From Actinacidiphila glaucinigra (GTDB taxonomy: Bacteria > Actinomycetota > Actinomycetes > Streptomycetales > Streptomycetaceae), in NCBI RefSeq assembly GCF_900188405.1, contig NZ_FZOF01000014.1:124001-188000 (forward strand): DNA of 64,000 nt, in the 5' to 3' direction. The notes below the pieces were generated by a model that saw only the letters and a list, made by a program, of their open reading frames with translations, made no database searches and was not told the DNA's origin. The position numbers and the translations under genes are program-made. Each line of letters starts with the position of its first letter. Position 1 is the first letter of the stretch. This document shows positions 33,293-41,757 of the stretch, piece after piece.

Positions 33293-33919
33293 TCAGACCG
33301 ACAGCCGCTGCCCCGGGAGGATCAGATTGGGGTCGGCGCCGATCACGGACCGGTTGACGGCGTACAGCTTCTTCCAGGTCGTCCCGTGGGCGGCCGCGAT
33401 GCCGCTCAGGGTGTCGCCTTCGCGGACGCCGTAGTTGCCGTGCCCCTTCACCCGGTTCTGGCCGCGGTCGGCGTGGCCGCCGGTGCCGCGCGACTGCTTC
33501 GCCGGCGCCGGGGCGGTGTGCCGCTTCGCCTTGGGCGCGGCCGGGGCGCTGCCGCGGCCGGGCGCGCTCCCGTAGGCGCCTGCGCGGGCGGAGCAGGTGG
33601 GCCAGGCGCCCCAGCCCTGCGCCCGCTGCACCTTGGCGGCGACGGCGATCTGCTGCTCCCGGCTCGCCCGGTCGGCGGTCGCCGCGTACGCGGTGCCGCC
33701 GTAGGCGCGCCAGGTCCCGGCCGAGAACTGCAGTCCTCCGTAGTACCCGTTGCCGGTGTTGATGTGCCAGTTCCCGCCGCTCTCGCAGCCGGCGATGCGG
33801 TCCCAGACCCCGTTGTCGGCGGCCTTCGCGGGCCCCGCGACGGCCATGAGGGCCAGCGGGGTCAGAACGGTGACGCCGGCTACGACTGCGGACCGGCGGT
33901 ACTTGGCTGATACGGCCAT
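33293..33919 (-). CDS. Resuscitation-promoting factor (Rpf) with LysM domain
   Basis: A 208-residue secreted peptidoglycan hydrolase. The ATG at 33919 follows AGAGGG. The signal peptide (1-33) ends AKA. The Rpf domain (about 34-112) has NGVWDRIAGCESGGNW with the catalytic Glu, TGNGYYGGLQFSAGTW, and KVQRAQGWGAWPTC. A Lys/Ala/Pro linker is followed by a LysM (about 160-207, NYGVREGDTLSGIAAAHG). It is the first of two tandem Rpf genes. It has a long 5' region (33920 to about 34190) with structured features, discussed separately; in Streptomyces, rpfA is known to be controlled by a c-di-AMP (ydaO) riboswitch. Confidence 0.93.
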   Translation of the reverse strand: MAVSAKYRRSAVVAGVTVLTPLALMAVAGPAKAADNGVWDRIAGCESGGNWHINTGNGYYGGLQFSAGTWRAYGGTAYAATADRASREQQIAVAAKVQRAQGWGAWPTCSARAGAYGSAPGRGSAPAAPKAKRHTAPAPAKQSRGTGGHADRGQNRVKGHGNYGVREGDTLSGIAAAHGTTWKKLYAVNRSVIGADPNLILPGQRLSV

Positions 33920-34190
33920 GGAATCCCTCTCCACGGACCCGGGGTTCCCCCATGGCGCCGTACCCCTGGTACGGCACCCGACGGACGGGGGCCCCGCGCG
34001 TCCGCCGCGGTCCCCGCCCCCTTCGCTCGCCGGCCGATGGATTTCCGATCCTCGGCCGTCCTCCGTGCGAGCCCTCCCGGGCGGTGCTCTCTGCACACGG
34101 CGGGCAAATCTAGGCAGGGTCGCGCTCGGTCACCAAACAAATCCCCTACGCTGCAGGCCAGTTGCTGGTTACCGGGAGTAAAGACCTATT
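33920..34190 (-). promoter_or_regulatory. Structured 5' leader of rpf gene, possible ydaO-type (c-di-AMP) riboswitch
   Basis: On the minus strand the leader contains GCACGGAGGAC (34068-34058), GGGGACC (34015-34009), a GCCGTACC/GGTACGGC hairpin (33975-33957) and GGGGGAACCCC (33951-33941) just before the ribosome binding site. These recall pieces of the ydaO motif that precedes cell-wall hydrolase genes in actinomycetes. The usual 3' block of that motif (ACAGCUAACC...) is not visible, so identity is uncertain; a covariance-model search is needed. Confidence 0.35.
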
Positions 34191-34457
34191 TAGGACACCG
34201 GATTGATGGTGTTTTTTGCGGCATATCCCTACAGCGCATATGCGCCATGTGACCCGTCTCATAGGCGCGGAGGCTTCCGGGGGTGAAAGGTAGGACGAGG
34301 AGTGACCGGCTCCGCACGTCCGATCACACTCCGCACGCGGACGCGCGAGCACGCGCCAAGAAGGCCGTGACTCCCGCCACAGATCGGCCGTTGTCACTAT
34401 GTGCCGGGCGAGGCCCGGCAAAGGAGCCCGTAGCCGTACATTTCCAAGGAGGCTTCA
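33920..34457. other. Divergent intergenic region (rpf / hypothetical gene)
   Basis: 538 bp without a gene. The left part is the rpf leader. The middle (34150-34250) is AT-rich for this genome (for example GGTGTTTTTTGCGGC), suiting divergent promoters. The right part up to 34457 leads to the hypothetical gene and has an AAGGAGG ribosome binding site at 34446-34452. Confidence 0.5.
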
Positions 34458-35228
34458 GTGCCGCCCATGCTCGACGTCAGCGACGAGGTACGAGCCGAGA
34501 TCGGCGATGAGGAGGCGGCACGCCTGCTGGCCGGCGACAGCGCGCCCGGCACGTACGACTGCACCTCCTGTCGCACGCCCGGGGACACCTCCATGGAGCG
34601 CACCAGCACGGTGCTCTTCGTCGGGGAGGAGACCGCGGTGCTCGCCTTCGCCCATGCGACGTGCATCCCCTCCCAGGTCGTGCCGGTCTCGGAGGAGCAA
34701 CTGCAGGGCGCGGTGCAGAGCATCGCCGGCGAGGAGACGGCCGGTGCCACGGCGGCGGCCGCGCCGCGGCAGGCGGTGCTCGGCATCACCTGCGGCCTCG
34801 TCCTGGTCAAGGACGAGGTGTGCCCGGCCCTGGTCATCGAGCCCACCGGGCCGATCGCCCGCCCCGGCGACAACGGTCCGGACGACGATTTCCTGCCGAT
34901 CCTCATCGAGCAGGGCTTCCTCCCCGTGAACGACCTCTCCACGCCGCCGTCCCCGCTGCCCGGCTGGTCCGTGCTGCTGGCCATGGGGCAGCTGCACGCC
35001 ATCCTCCAGCCCGGCTCCGCCGGCGCGTGGTGGCAGGCGCACCAGCCGCTCGCGGTGAGCGAGGGCTGGCGCCAGGCCGTCCACAGGTCCAACGAGGTGT
35101 ACGTGTACGCCGCCCCGCACGGCACCATCGGCCAGCAGCCCCGCGAGGACCTGCTGCGCGACGCCCTCGAGCGCGCCTGCGGGCGCGGACTCCTCGTCGC
35201 GGCGACGATGCCCCTCTCCGGCACCTGA
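34458..35228 (+). CDS. Conserved hypothetical protein
   Basis: A 256-residue protein with an excellent start: GTG at 34458, 5 bases after AAGGAGG. No signal peptide or membrane helix is present. A CxxC pair (YDCTSCRTPGD, about 33-43) with a later HATC suggests a small metal site. The central and C-terminal parts look globular (LGITCGLVLVKDEVCPALVIEP; PGWSVLLAMGQLHAILQ). I do not recognise the family. It is monocistronic, ended by the strongest hairpin in the window. Confidence 0.8.
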   Translation: MPPMLDVSDEVRAEIGDEEAARLLAGDSAPGTYDCTSCRTPGDTSMERTSTVLFVGEETAVLAFAHATCIPSQVVPVSEEQLQGAVQSIAGEETAGATAAAAPRQAVLGITCGLVLVKDEVCPALVIEPTGPIARPGDNGPDDDFLPILIEQGFLPVNDLSTPPSPLPGWSVLLAMGQLHAILQPGSAGAWWQAHQPLAVSEGWRQAVHRSNEVYVYAAPHGTIGQQPREDLLRDALERACGRGLLVAATMPLSGT

Positions 35229-35240
35229 TCCACCGGCTCC

Positions 35241-35280
35241 GGCCAAAGGCGCGTACGGCCCGCCGTACGCGCCTTTGGCC
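35241..35280 (+). terminator. 18-bp perfect hairpin terminator
   Basis: Positions 35241-35258 (GGCCAAAGGCGCGTACGG) are the exact reverse complement of 35263-35280, with a CCCG tetraloop. It starts 12 bp after the stop of the hypothetical gene. Confidence 0.85.
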
Positions 35281-35429
35281 TATGGCAGTGCATATGCGTG
35301 ATTCATCCGTACGACCCGCATCCCCGCAGATGAGCCGCTCGTTGCCACGACGTGCACACCTTTGACGCTTCCTCACGAGCCCAGTACCGAAGCCCCATTC
35401 CCCCCATGCGCACCGCGCAGGATGCGTCC

Positions 35430-35651
35430 GTGAGTGAGGGCACGCCGATCTACGACGCGCTCTACTCCGAGTACCGCAGGCTCTTCCGCACCCTTCCCGG
35501 CGACCGTACCGGCGAGGAGGACCTGCAGTTCAACGGTTTCGCCGACCGCGGTGGCGCCAACTCCGCGTACCGCGTCGCGGGCCGCCATCGGGGCGACCTC
35601 CCCGCCCTCCCGCCGGGCCTCGCCGAGAACCGCATGCACGGCGGACTCTGA
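35430..35651 (+). CDS. Small conserved hypothetical protein
   Basis: A 73-residue hydrophilic protein beginning VSEGTPIYDALYSEYRRLFRTLPGD. The GTG at 35430 is preceded by AGGA at 35419-35422; ATG 35406 is an in-frame alternative with no ribosome binding site. It has an amphipathic helix then a Gly-rich loop. No recognised domain; function unknown. It lies between two strong hairpins, so it is probably transcribed alone. Confidence 0.6.
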   Translation: MSEGTPIYDALYSEYRRLFRTLPGDRTGEEDLQFNGFADRGGANSAYRVAGRHRGDLPALPPGLAENRMHGGL

Positions 35652-35669
35652 CCCGCCCCGCACGACGAA

Positions 35670-35710
35670 CCGCCCGCCCGATCGCCCCATGGAGGCGACC
35701 CGGCGGGCGG
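35670..35710. terminator. Hairpin between convergent genes
   Basis: CCGCCCGCC (35670-35678) pairs with GGCGGGCGG (35702-35710), with an inner TCGCC/GGCGA pairing (35682-35686 with 35694-35698). It follows the small hypothetical gene and faces the der operon end. Confidence 0.5.
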
Positions 35711-35840
35711 CGCCATGTCCGGCCCCGGCAGGGCCACTTCACGCGGCCGCCGCACCCCCGTACCCCACGAAAAAGCGCCCGCCCGGCCGCCCCCGCGGGG
35801 ACGACCGGACGAGCGGCCGCATGCCCTGCAGGCGCAGGGG

Positions 35841-37298
35841 CTACTTCTTGCGTCCGCGCTTCTCCCGGACCCGCACCGACACCTGGATCGGCGTCCCCTC
35901 GAACCCGAACTCCTCACGCAGCCGGCGCTCGATGAAGCGGCGGTAGCCGGCCTCCAGGAAGCCGGAGGCGAAGAGCACGAAGCGCGGGGGCTTGGTGCCG
36001 GCCTGGGTGCCGAAGAGGATGCGGGGCTGCTTGCCGCCGCGGATCGGGTGGGGGTGGGCGGCGACGAGCTCGCCCAGGAAGGCGTTGAGGCGGCCGGTGG
36101 GGACCCGGGTCTCCCAGCCCGCCAGCGCGGTCTCGATGGCCGGGACGAGCTTCTCCATGTGGCGGCCGGTACGGGCGGAGACGTTCACCCGGGGTGCCCA
36201 CTGGATCTGCACGAGGTCCTTCTCGATCTCGCGCTCGAGGTAGTAGCGCCGCTCCTCGTCCAGCACGTCCCACTTGTTGTAGGCGATGACGAGGGCGCGG
36301 CCCGCCTCGACGGCCAGCGAGATGATGCGGGTGTCCTGCTCGGCGAGGGACTCGCCGGCGTCGATCAGGACGACGGCGACCTCCGCCTTCTCCAGGGCGG
36401 CCGCGGTGCGCAGCGAGGCGTAGTAGTCCGCGCCCTCCTGGAGGTGGACGCGGCGGCGGATGCCCGCGGTGTCCACGAACTTCCAGGTCTTGCCGCCCAG
36501 CTCGATGAGCTCGTCGACCGGGTCGCGGGTCGTGCCGGCCATCTCGTTGACGACGACGCGCTCCTCGCCGGCCACCTTGTTCAGCAGCGAGGACTTGCCG
36601 ACGTTCGGGCGGCCGATCAGCGCCACCCGGCGGGGGCCGCCGACGCTGTTGCCGAAGGACTGCATCGGCGCCTCGGGGAGCGCCTCCAGCACCGCGTCCA
36701 GCAGGTCGCCGGTACCGCGGCCGTGCAGCGACGAGACCGGGTAGGGCTCGCCGAGGCCGAGGTTCCACAGCATGGCGGCGTCCGCCTCGCCCGAGGGGCC
36801 GTCGACCTTGTTGGCGCACAGCACGACCGGCTTGCCGGCCCTGCGGAGCAGCTTGACCACGGCCTCGTCGGTGTCCGTGGAGCCGACCTTGGCGTCCACC
36901 ACGAAGACCACGGCGTCGGCGGCCTCGATCGCGAACTCGGCCTGCGCGGCCACGGACGCGTCGATGCCCAGCACGTCCTGCTCCCAGCCGCCGGTGTCGA
37001 CGACCTTGAAGCGGCGGCCGTTCCAGTCGGCCTCGTAGGTCACGCGGTCACGGGTGACGCCGGGGCGGTCCTCGACGACCGCCTCACGGCGGCCGATGAT
37101 CCGGTTCACCAGTGTCGACTTGCCGACGTTCGGGCGGCCGACGACCGCGAGGACCGGCAGCGGGCCGTGGCCCGCCGCCGCGAGGTCGCCCGCGACCTCG
37201 TCCAGGTCGAACCCCTCCTCGGCGGCGAGCTCCATGAACTCGGCGTAATCGGCGTCGTCGAGCGCGCCGACTTCGCCGTACTCGTTCTCGATGTCCAT
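35841..37298 (-). CDS. der: Ribosome assembly GTPase Der (EngA)
   Basis: A 485-residue tandem-GTPase needed for 50S ribosome assembly. A 45-residue acidic N-terminal extension precedes GTPase domain 1 (GRPNVGKST, 54-62; DRPGVTRD; DTGG; NKVD). Domain 2 carries GRPNVGKSS (near 231), AGTTRDPVD, DTAGI and NKWD. A KH-like domain ends in the basic tail KRGRKK. The ATG at 37298 follows GGAGAAG. It is the last gene of the leftward aroH-tyrA-cmk-acyltransferase-der run, an arrangement (cmk-der) conserved in actinobacteria. Confidence 0.96.
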   Translation of the reverse strand: MDIENEYGEVGALDDADYAEFMELAAEEGFDLDEVAGDLAAAGHGPLPVLAVVGRPNVGKSTLVNRIIGRREAVVEDRPGVTRDRVTYEADWNGRRFKVVDTGGWEQDVLGIDASVAAQAEFAIEAADAVVFVVDAKVGSTDTDEAVVKLLRRAGKPVVLCANKVDGPSGEADAAMLWNLGLGEPYPVSSLHGRGTGDLLDAVLEALPEAPMQSFGNSVGGPRRVALIGRPNVGKSSLLNKVAGEERVVVNEMAGTTRDPVDELIELGGKTWKFVDTAGIRRRVHLQEGADYYASLRTAAALEKAEVAVVLIDAGESLAEQDTRIISLAVEAGRALVIAYNKWDVLDEERRYYLEREIEKDLVQIQWAPRVNVSARTGRHMEKLVPAIETALAGWETRVPTGRLNAFLGELVAAHPHPIRGGKQPRILFGTQAGTKPPRFVLFASGFLEAGYRRFIERRLREEFGFEGTPIQVSVRVREKRGRKK

Positions 37299-37364
37299 GA
37301 AAGCTTCTCCGTCGATCGTCAAATGTGCGGGGGCTTGCACGCCCCAGTGTGGGTCAGGCCGGCG

Positions 37365-38024
37365 CTAGGAGGCGCGGCCCGTGGTACGCCGGGCGTACTC
37401 GAGGTGGCCGGTCAGGTGCTTCTGGATGCGCACGGTGGCGGCGTCCAGTGCCGTACGGGTACGGCGCCCGGACCCGTCGCCGGCGTCGAAGGGGTCGCCG
37501 AAGACGACGTCGACCCGGCCGCGCACCGGCGGCAGGCCGCGGATCAGCCGTCCCGGCCGGGACGTGCCGAGGACCGCGACCGGCACTATGGGCGCGCCGG
37601 AGCGCACCGCGAAGTAGGCCAGGCCCGCCCGCAGGTCGGCGAAGTCGCCCTCGCCACGGGTGCCCTCGGGGAAGATCCCGAGGACCCCGCCGCGCTCCAG
37701 CACGCCGAGCGCGCTGGTCACCGCGGTGCGGTCGGTGCTGTGGCGGTCCACCGGGAGCTGGCCGATCCCACGCAGGAACGGGTCCAGCGGCCCGATGAAG
37801 GCCTCCTTCTTGATCAGGAAGTGCACCGGGCGCGGGCAGGTGCCCATGAGCACCGGCCCGTCCACGTAGTGCGAGTGGTTCACGGCCAGGATCACCGGCC
37901 CCGTGGCGGGCAGGCGCCAGCCGCCGAGCACCCGGGGGCGCCAGAGGCTGTTGATGATCCCGATGCCGAGGCGGCGGCCGACGGCCACGCCCTTCGGCCC
38001 CGGAACCGCGGAAGTGTCCCTCAC
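37365..38024 (-). CDS. 1-acylglycerol-3-phosphate acyltransferase-like protein (PlsC family)
   Basis: A 219-residue membrane-associated acyltransferase in phospholipid synthesis. Motifs: NHSHYVDG (H-x4-D, near 49-56), the FPEGTRG block (near 121-127), and IVPVAVLG. The start is GTG 38024, overlapping the cmk stop (GTGA, 38021-38024); a start at 38063 would extend deep into cmk. Translational coupling between cmk and this gene is common in actinobacteria. It probably acylates lysophosphatidate. Confidence 0.88.
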   Translation of the reverse strand: MRDTSAVPGPKGVAVGRRLGIGIINSLWRPRVLGGWRLPATGPVILAVNHSHYVDGPVLMGTCPRPVHFLIKKEAFIGPLDPFLRGIGQLPVDRHSTDRTAVTSALGVLERGGVLGIFPEGTRGEGDFADLRAGLAYFAVRSGAPIVPVAVLGTSRPGRLIRGLPPVRGRVDVVFGDPFDAGDGSGRRTRTALDAATVRIQKHLTGHLEYARRTTGRAS

Positions 38025-38710
38025 GAAGCGGCCCGCTTCTCCTCGATCAGGGTGACGACGCACTCGATGACCTGGTCGAGGGTGAGCTCACTGGTGTCGA
38101 CCTCTATGGCGTCGTCCGCCTTGGCCAGCGGGGAGGTCTTGCGGCCGGAGTCGGCCGCGTCACGCCGCACCAGGGCCTCGCGGGTCGCCACCAGGTCGAC
38201 CTGGGCACCGCCGGTGGCCTTCAGCTCGCCGCCGCGGCGGGCGGCGCGGGCCTCCGCGGAGGCGGTGAGGAAGATCTTGACGGTGGCGTCGGGCAGCACG
38301 GTGGTGCCGATGTCCCGGCCTTCGACGACGATGCCGCCCGGCGCTCCGGCGGCCGCGTCGCGCTGCAGCCCGACCAGCCGGGTGCGCACCTCCGGCACCG
38401 CGCTGACGGCGCTGACCGCCGCGGTGACCTCCTGGGTGCGGATCGGGCCGGAGGCGTCCACACCGTCCACCGTGATCGTGGGCGCCGCCGGGTCGGCCCC
38501 GGAGACGATCACCGGCTTCTCGGCGGCGGTCGCCACGGCGGCGGAGTCGTTCACGTCGACGCCGTTGCTCAGCATCCACCAGGTCATCGCCCGGTACTGC
38601 GCGCCGGTGTCCAGGTAGCTCAGGCCGAGCTTGGCCGCGACCGCCTTCGAAGTGCTGGACTTGCCAGTGCCCGAGGGGCCGTCGATCGCGACGATCACCG
38701 GATTCGACAC
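38021..38710 (-). CDS. cmk: Cytidylate kinase
   Basis: A 229-residue (d)CMP kinase: CMP + ATP to CDP. The P-loop GPSGTGKSS is at 11-19. The CMP-binding and lid regions include LDTGAQYRAMTWW (here Q replaces the usual M/L) and GIVVEGRDIGTTVLPDA. The GTG at 38710 begins VSNPVIVAIDG, the normal N-terminus; longer upstream frames are not supported. It overlaps the downstream acyltransferase by 4 bp. The 324-bp spacing to tyrA upstream is occupied by a decayed tyrA-tail duplicate. Confidence 0.95.
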   Translation of the reverse strand: MSNPVIVAIDGPSGTGKSSTSKAVAAKLGLSYLDTGAQYRAMTWWMLSNGVDVNDSAAVATAAEKPVIVSGADPAAPTITVDGVDASGPIRTQEVTAAVSAVSAVPEVRTRLVGLQRDAAAGAPGGIVVEGRDIGTTVLPDATVKIFLTASAEARAARRGGELKATGGAQVDLVATREALVRRDAADSGRKTSPLAKADDAIEVDTSELTLDQVIECVVTLIEEKRAAS

Positions 38711-38830
38711 AGTCGGGGGACCTTCCTTGTGCGTGGAGCAGGTACACGGCTGGCGCAATGCCATCCCCACAAGGTTACCGGCCCACCCATTCGGCTCCGT
38801 ACCGCGAATTCCCCGGCCCCCGCCCGGGCC

Positions 38831-38975
38831 GCCGGCAACCGCGCCGCGGCGGCCGGCTCCACCGTCGACTGCGCCGGACCCGCCTGCCGCCCCGGCGCAT
38901 GCTCGATCCGCACGTCCTCGACGTCGGCCCCCGCCGCACCCGCCTCCGCGAACAGCCTCGCCGGCTCCCCGGGCC
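38831..38975 (-). pseudogene. Decayed duplicate of the tyrA 3' end (ACT-domain fragment)
   Basis: Bases 38831-38961 align without gaps to 39072-39202 inside tyrA at an offset of exactly 241 bp: 119 of 131 positions match (91%). The leftward reading frame gives VRIEHAPGRQAGPAQSTVEP, matching the TyrA tail VRIEHSTGQQAGLAQLMVEP. It has no start, no upstream TyrA body and a lost stop, so it is a non-functional fragment left by a local duplication. Confidence 0.85.
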
Positions 38976-39034
38976 GGACCGGACCCCCGACGCCGCCCTC
39001 GCTCGGCTGCGCCGGACCCCGTCCGCCGACCCGC

Positions 39035-40120
39035 TCAGGCGCGCAGCGACCAGCCGCGCTCCCGCAACGCCGCCGACAACCGCGCCGCCGCCGCCGGCTC
39101 CACCATCAACTGCGCCAGACCCGCCTGCTGCCCCGTCGAATGCTCGATCCGCACGTCCTCGATGTTGACCCCCGCCGCACCCGCCTCCGCGAACAGCCTC
39201 GCGAGCTCCCCCGGCTGGTCCCCGATGAGGACCGCGACGACGTCGTACGTCTTGGGGGCGGAGCCGTGCTTGCCGGGGACCTTGGCCCGGCCGGCGTTGC
39301 CGCGGCGCAGGAGGTCCTCGATGCCGGCGGCGCCGTCGCGTCGCTTGGCGTCGTCCGCGGACTGCAGGGCCCGCAGCGACTCGACGGTCTCCGTCAGGTC
39401 GGCGGCGAGGTCGGCGAGGACGTCGGCGACCGGACCGGGGTTGGCGGAGAGGATGTCGATCCACATCCCGGGCTGGGAGCCGGCGACCCGCGTGACGTCG
39501 CGGATGCCCTGGCCGCACAGGCGCACCGTGCTGTCCTCGGCGTGCTGCAGGCGCGCCGCGACCATGCTGGAGACGAGCTGCGGGGTGTGCGAGACGAGGG
39601 CGACGGCCCGGTCGTGGGCCTCGGCGTCCATGACGACCGGGACGGCGCGGCAGAGCGCGACCAGCTCCAGGGCGAGGTTGAGCACCTCGGTCTCGGTGAC
39701 CGGGGTCGGGGTGAGCACCCAGGGACGGCCCTCGAAGAGATCGGCGGTCGCGGCCAGCGGGCCGGAGCGCTCGCGGCCGGACATGGGGTGGGTGCCGATG
39801 TACGAGGTCAGGTCGCAGCCGAGCGCCTCCAGGTCGCGGCGCGGCCCGGACTTCACGCTGGCGACGTCGAGGTAGCCGCGGGCGAGCCCACGCCGCTGGG
39901 CCTCGGCGACGGTCGCGGCGACGTGGGCCGGCGGCACGGCGACGATCGCCAGGTCGACCAGGCCAGACGGGGGCTCGTCGGTGCCCGCGCCGAGCGCGGC
40001 GGCCGTACGCACCATGGAGGGGTCGTGGTCCTCCAGGTGGACCTCGACGCCGCGCGAGGCGAGCGCGAGGGCGGCGGAGGTGCCGATGAGGCCGGTGCCG
40101 ATGACGAGGGCGGTCCTCAC
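39035..40120 (-). CDS. tyrA: Prephenate dehydrogenase with C-terminal ACT domain
   Basis: A 361-residue NAD(P)-dependent enzyme that converts prephenate to 4-hydroxyphenylpyruvate in tyrosine synthesis. Rossmann motif GTGLIGTS at 8-15. Catalytic/ligand blocks: DVASVKSGP, GTHPMSGRERSG, and SHTPQLVSSM (near 170-180). A C-terminal ACT regulatory domain (about 285-355) likely senses tyrosine. The start GTG at 40120 overlaps the aroH stop (GTGA), so chorismate mutase and this enzyme are coupled: they act consecutively. Its 3' end has a degenerate duplicate downstream. Confidence 0.94.
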   Translation of the reverse strand: MRTALVIGTGLIGTSAALALASRGVEVHLEDHDPSMVRTAAALGAGTDEPPSGLVDLAIVAVPPAHVAATVAEAQRRGLARGYLDVASVKSGPRRDLEALGCDLTSYIGTHPMSGRERSGPLAATADLFEGRPWVLTPTPVTETEVLNLALELVALCRAVPVVMDAEAHDRAVALVSHTPQLVSSMVAARLQHAEDSTVRLCGQGIRDVTRVAGSQPGMWIDILSANPGPVADVLADLAADLTETVESLRALQSADDAKRRDGAAGIEDLLRRGNAGRAKVPGKHGSAPKTYDVVAVLIGDQPGELARLFAEAGAAGVNIEDVRIEHSTGQQAGLAQLMVEPAAAARLSAALRERGWSLRA

Positions 40121-40479
40121 TGGGCGATGTCCTTGCGGAGGGCGGCCGCGGCGCCGAGGTAGACGTGGGAGATCTCGTCCTTGGTCAGGCCGGACTCCAC
40201 GTGCGCGAGGATCCGTACGACCCGGGGCATGGCACCGGCGATGTCGAGTTCCTGCGCGCAGATCAGCGGCACGTCGGTGATGCCCAGCTTGCGCGCGGCG
40301 ACCGCCGGGAAGTCGCTGTGGAGGTCCGGGGTGGCGGTGAACCAGACGCTGATCAGGTCGTCCACCGCGATGCCGTTGCGTTCCAGGATGGCGGTGAGCA
40401 GCTCGGCGACCTGCCCGTGCATGTGCTCCGCCTCGTCCCGCTCCAGCTGGACGGCTCCGCGGACCGCTCGTACCGCCAC
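40117..40479 (-). CDS. aroH: Monofunctional chorismate mutase, AroH class
   Basis: A 120-residue AroH-type chorismate mutase (chorismate to prephenate). VAVRAVRGAVQLERDEAEHM starts at GTG 40479, the standard AroH N-terminus with its active-site Arg. Further conserved blocks: TAILERNGI, SVWFTATPDLHSDFPAVAAR, and VPLICAQELDIAGAMPRVVRIL. It is the first gene of the aroH-tyrA-cmk-acyltransferase-der run and overlaps tyrA by 4 bp. Confidence 0.95.
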   Translation of the reverse strand: MAVRAVRGAVQLERDEAEHMHGQVAELLTAILERNGIAVDDLISVWFTATPDLHSDFPAVAARKLGITDVPLICAQELDIAGAMPRVVRILAHVESGLTKDEISHVYLGAAAALRKDIAQ

Positions 40480-40597
40480 GTCATCGCTCCCTGTGTTGCT
40501 GCGCGCACGTACCTGGTCAGCGTAGTCGCGGTGGACGGGGAGCGGCGGACACGCCCGCCCTGCGAGACGCGGGAGGTGCTGCGGTACACCATGAAGC

Positions 40598-40960
40598 ATG
40601 ATCTTCCACCTGGTTCCGCTGGACGACTGGCTGCGCGACCCGGACCGTCCGTACGCGCCCTCGTCGCTCGCCGAGGACGGGTTCGTGCACTGCGCGCCCG
40701 ACGAGGCGGTGGCGCTCGCCGTCGCCGACGCCTTCTACCGGGGCACCCCGGGCCCGCTGATGGTGCTGCTGATCGACGAGGAGGCCCTGGAGGCCCGTGT
40801 GCTGTGGGAGGACGCCGATCCGGTGCCGCCGCCGGGGGTGCCGCAGGAGACGCGCTTCCCGCACGTGTACGGGCGCGTCAACCGCAGCGCGGTGGTCGGG
40901 ATGCTGGAGGTGCAGCGGGACGCGGAGGGCCGCGCGGTGGCGCTGGCGGTGTGGTCGTAA
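40598..40960 (+). CDS. DUF952 protein
   Basis: A 120-residue DUF952 member. Features: MIFHLVPLDDW opening, FVHCAPDEAVALAVADAFY (FxHxS/A-type motif, near 30-48), MVLLIDEEAL, and FPHVYGRVNRSAVV (H-x-Y, near 90-103). These are the conserved positions of the family, which is related to ADP-ribosyltransferase-like folds. Function is not established. It begins 118 bp from aroH on the opposite strand. Confidence 0.85.
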   Translation: MIFHLVPLDDWLRDPDRPYAPSSLAEDGFVHCAPDEAVALAVADAFYRGTPGPLMVLLIDEEALEARVLWEDADPVPPPGVPQETRFPHVYGRVNRSAVVGMLEVQRDAEGRAVALAVWS

Positions 40961-41049
40961 GCGCTGCTTTGTCCCGACACGCCCCTGGACGGCGGGGCGG
41001 CCGTCCGGTTCGATGGTGACCCGACCGTGCGGCCTCGGGGGAGACGGAC

Positions 41050-41724
41050 ATGCAGCGTTCCGGACCGCTCCACACGCTCCTCGCGGGGCTGGTACTCGCT
41101 CTGATCATGCTGTCGCTCAACGCGACGACGGAACCGCCGGCGGCGGACGCGAAGGGGGGCGCCCCGCCGTCCCCGGCGGCCCCCTCCGCGCCGCCCTCCT
41201 CGGCTGCCCCGGCGCCGAGGTCGCCCGCCGCCTCCCCCACCGCCACGGCCACCGCCCCACGCCCCGACGCCGACTACGCGGGCCGCACCGGCGACGGCGC
41301 GGCGAGCGTCGCGATCGCGCTGCGCGACGACGGCAAGGCCGTCGCGTACGTCTGCGACGGGCGCGCCAAGGAGGCCTGGCTGCGCGGCGACGTCGGGGAC
41401 GACGGCGGCATGCGCCTGACCGGCGACCGCGGCGCCCGGCTGGAGGGCACCCTGGAGGGCGGGCGCGTCACCGGCGAGGTGCGGCTGACGGGGCTGGAGC
41501 AGCCCTTCACGGCGCGGCGCGCGGTCAAGCCGTCCGGTCTGTACCGGGCGGCCGCCTCGGTGCGCGGCGCGCGGGTCGTCGGCGGCTGGATCGTGCTGCC
41601 GAACGGCAAGCAGGTGGGGATCGTCTCGCGCGACGGCGAACCGTCGGCCGCACCGGCCATCGACCCCGCCACCGGTGCCGTGACCGTCGACGGCACGCGG
41701 CTCACCGCACGGCCGATCCCCTGA
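41050..41724 (+). CDS. Exported protein with Ala/Pro linker, unknown function
   Basis: A 224-residue protein with an N-terminal hydrophobic anchor or signal (about 8-25), an Ala/Pro/Ser low-complexity linker (about 37-75), then a beta-rich C-terminal domain (DYAGRTGDGAASVAIALRDD, GKAVAYVCDGRAKEAWLRG). Similar 'calcium-binding/secreted' hypotheticals are frequent in Streptomyces, but I cannot name the family. The ATG at 41050 follows GGGGAGA. It is 33 bp upstream of the DUF6529/Rieske pair on the same strand and probably part of that operon. Confidence 0.75.
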   Translation: MQRSGPLHTLLAGLVLALIMLSLNATTEPPAADAKGGAPPSPAAPSAPPSSAAPAPRSPAASPTATATAPRPDADYAGRTGDGAASVAIALRDDGKAVAYVCDGRAKEAWLRGDVGDDGGMRLTGDRGARLEGTLEGGRVTGEVRLTGLEQPFTARRAVKPSGLYRAAASVRGARVVGGWIVLPNGKQVGIVSRDGEPSAAPAIDPATGAVTVDGTRLTARPIP

Positions 41725-41757
41725 CCGTCCGCCCGCAGGCAGGAGCAGGAGCCCCCC

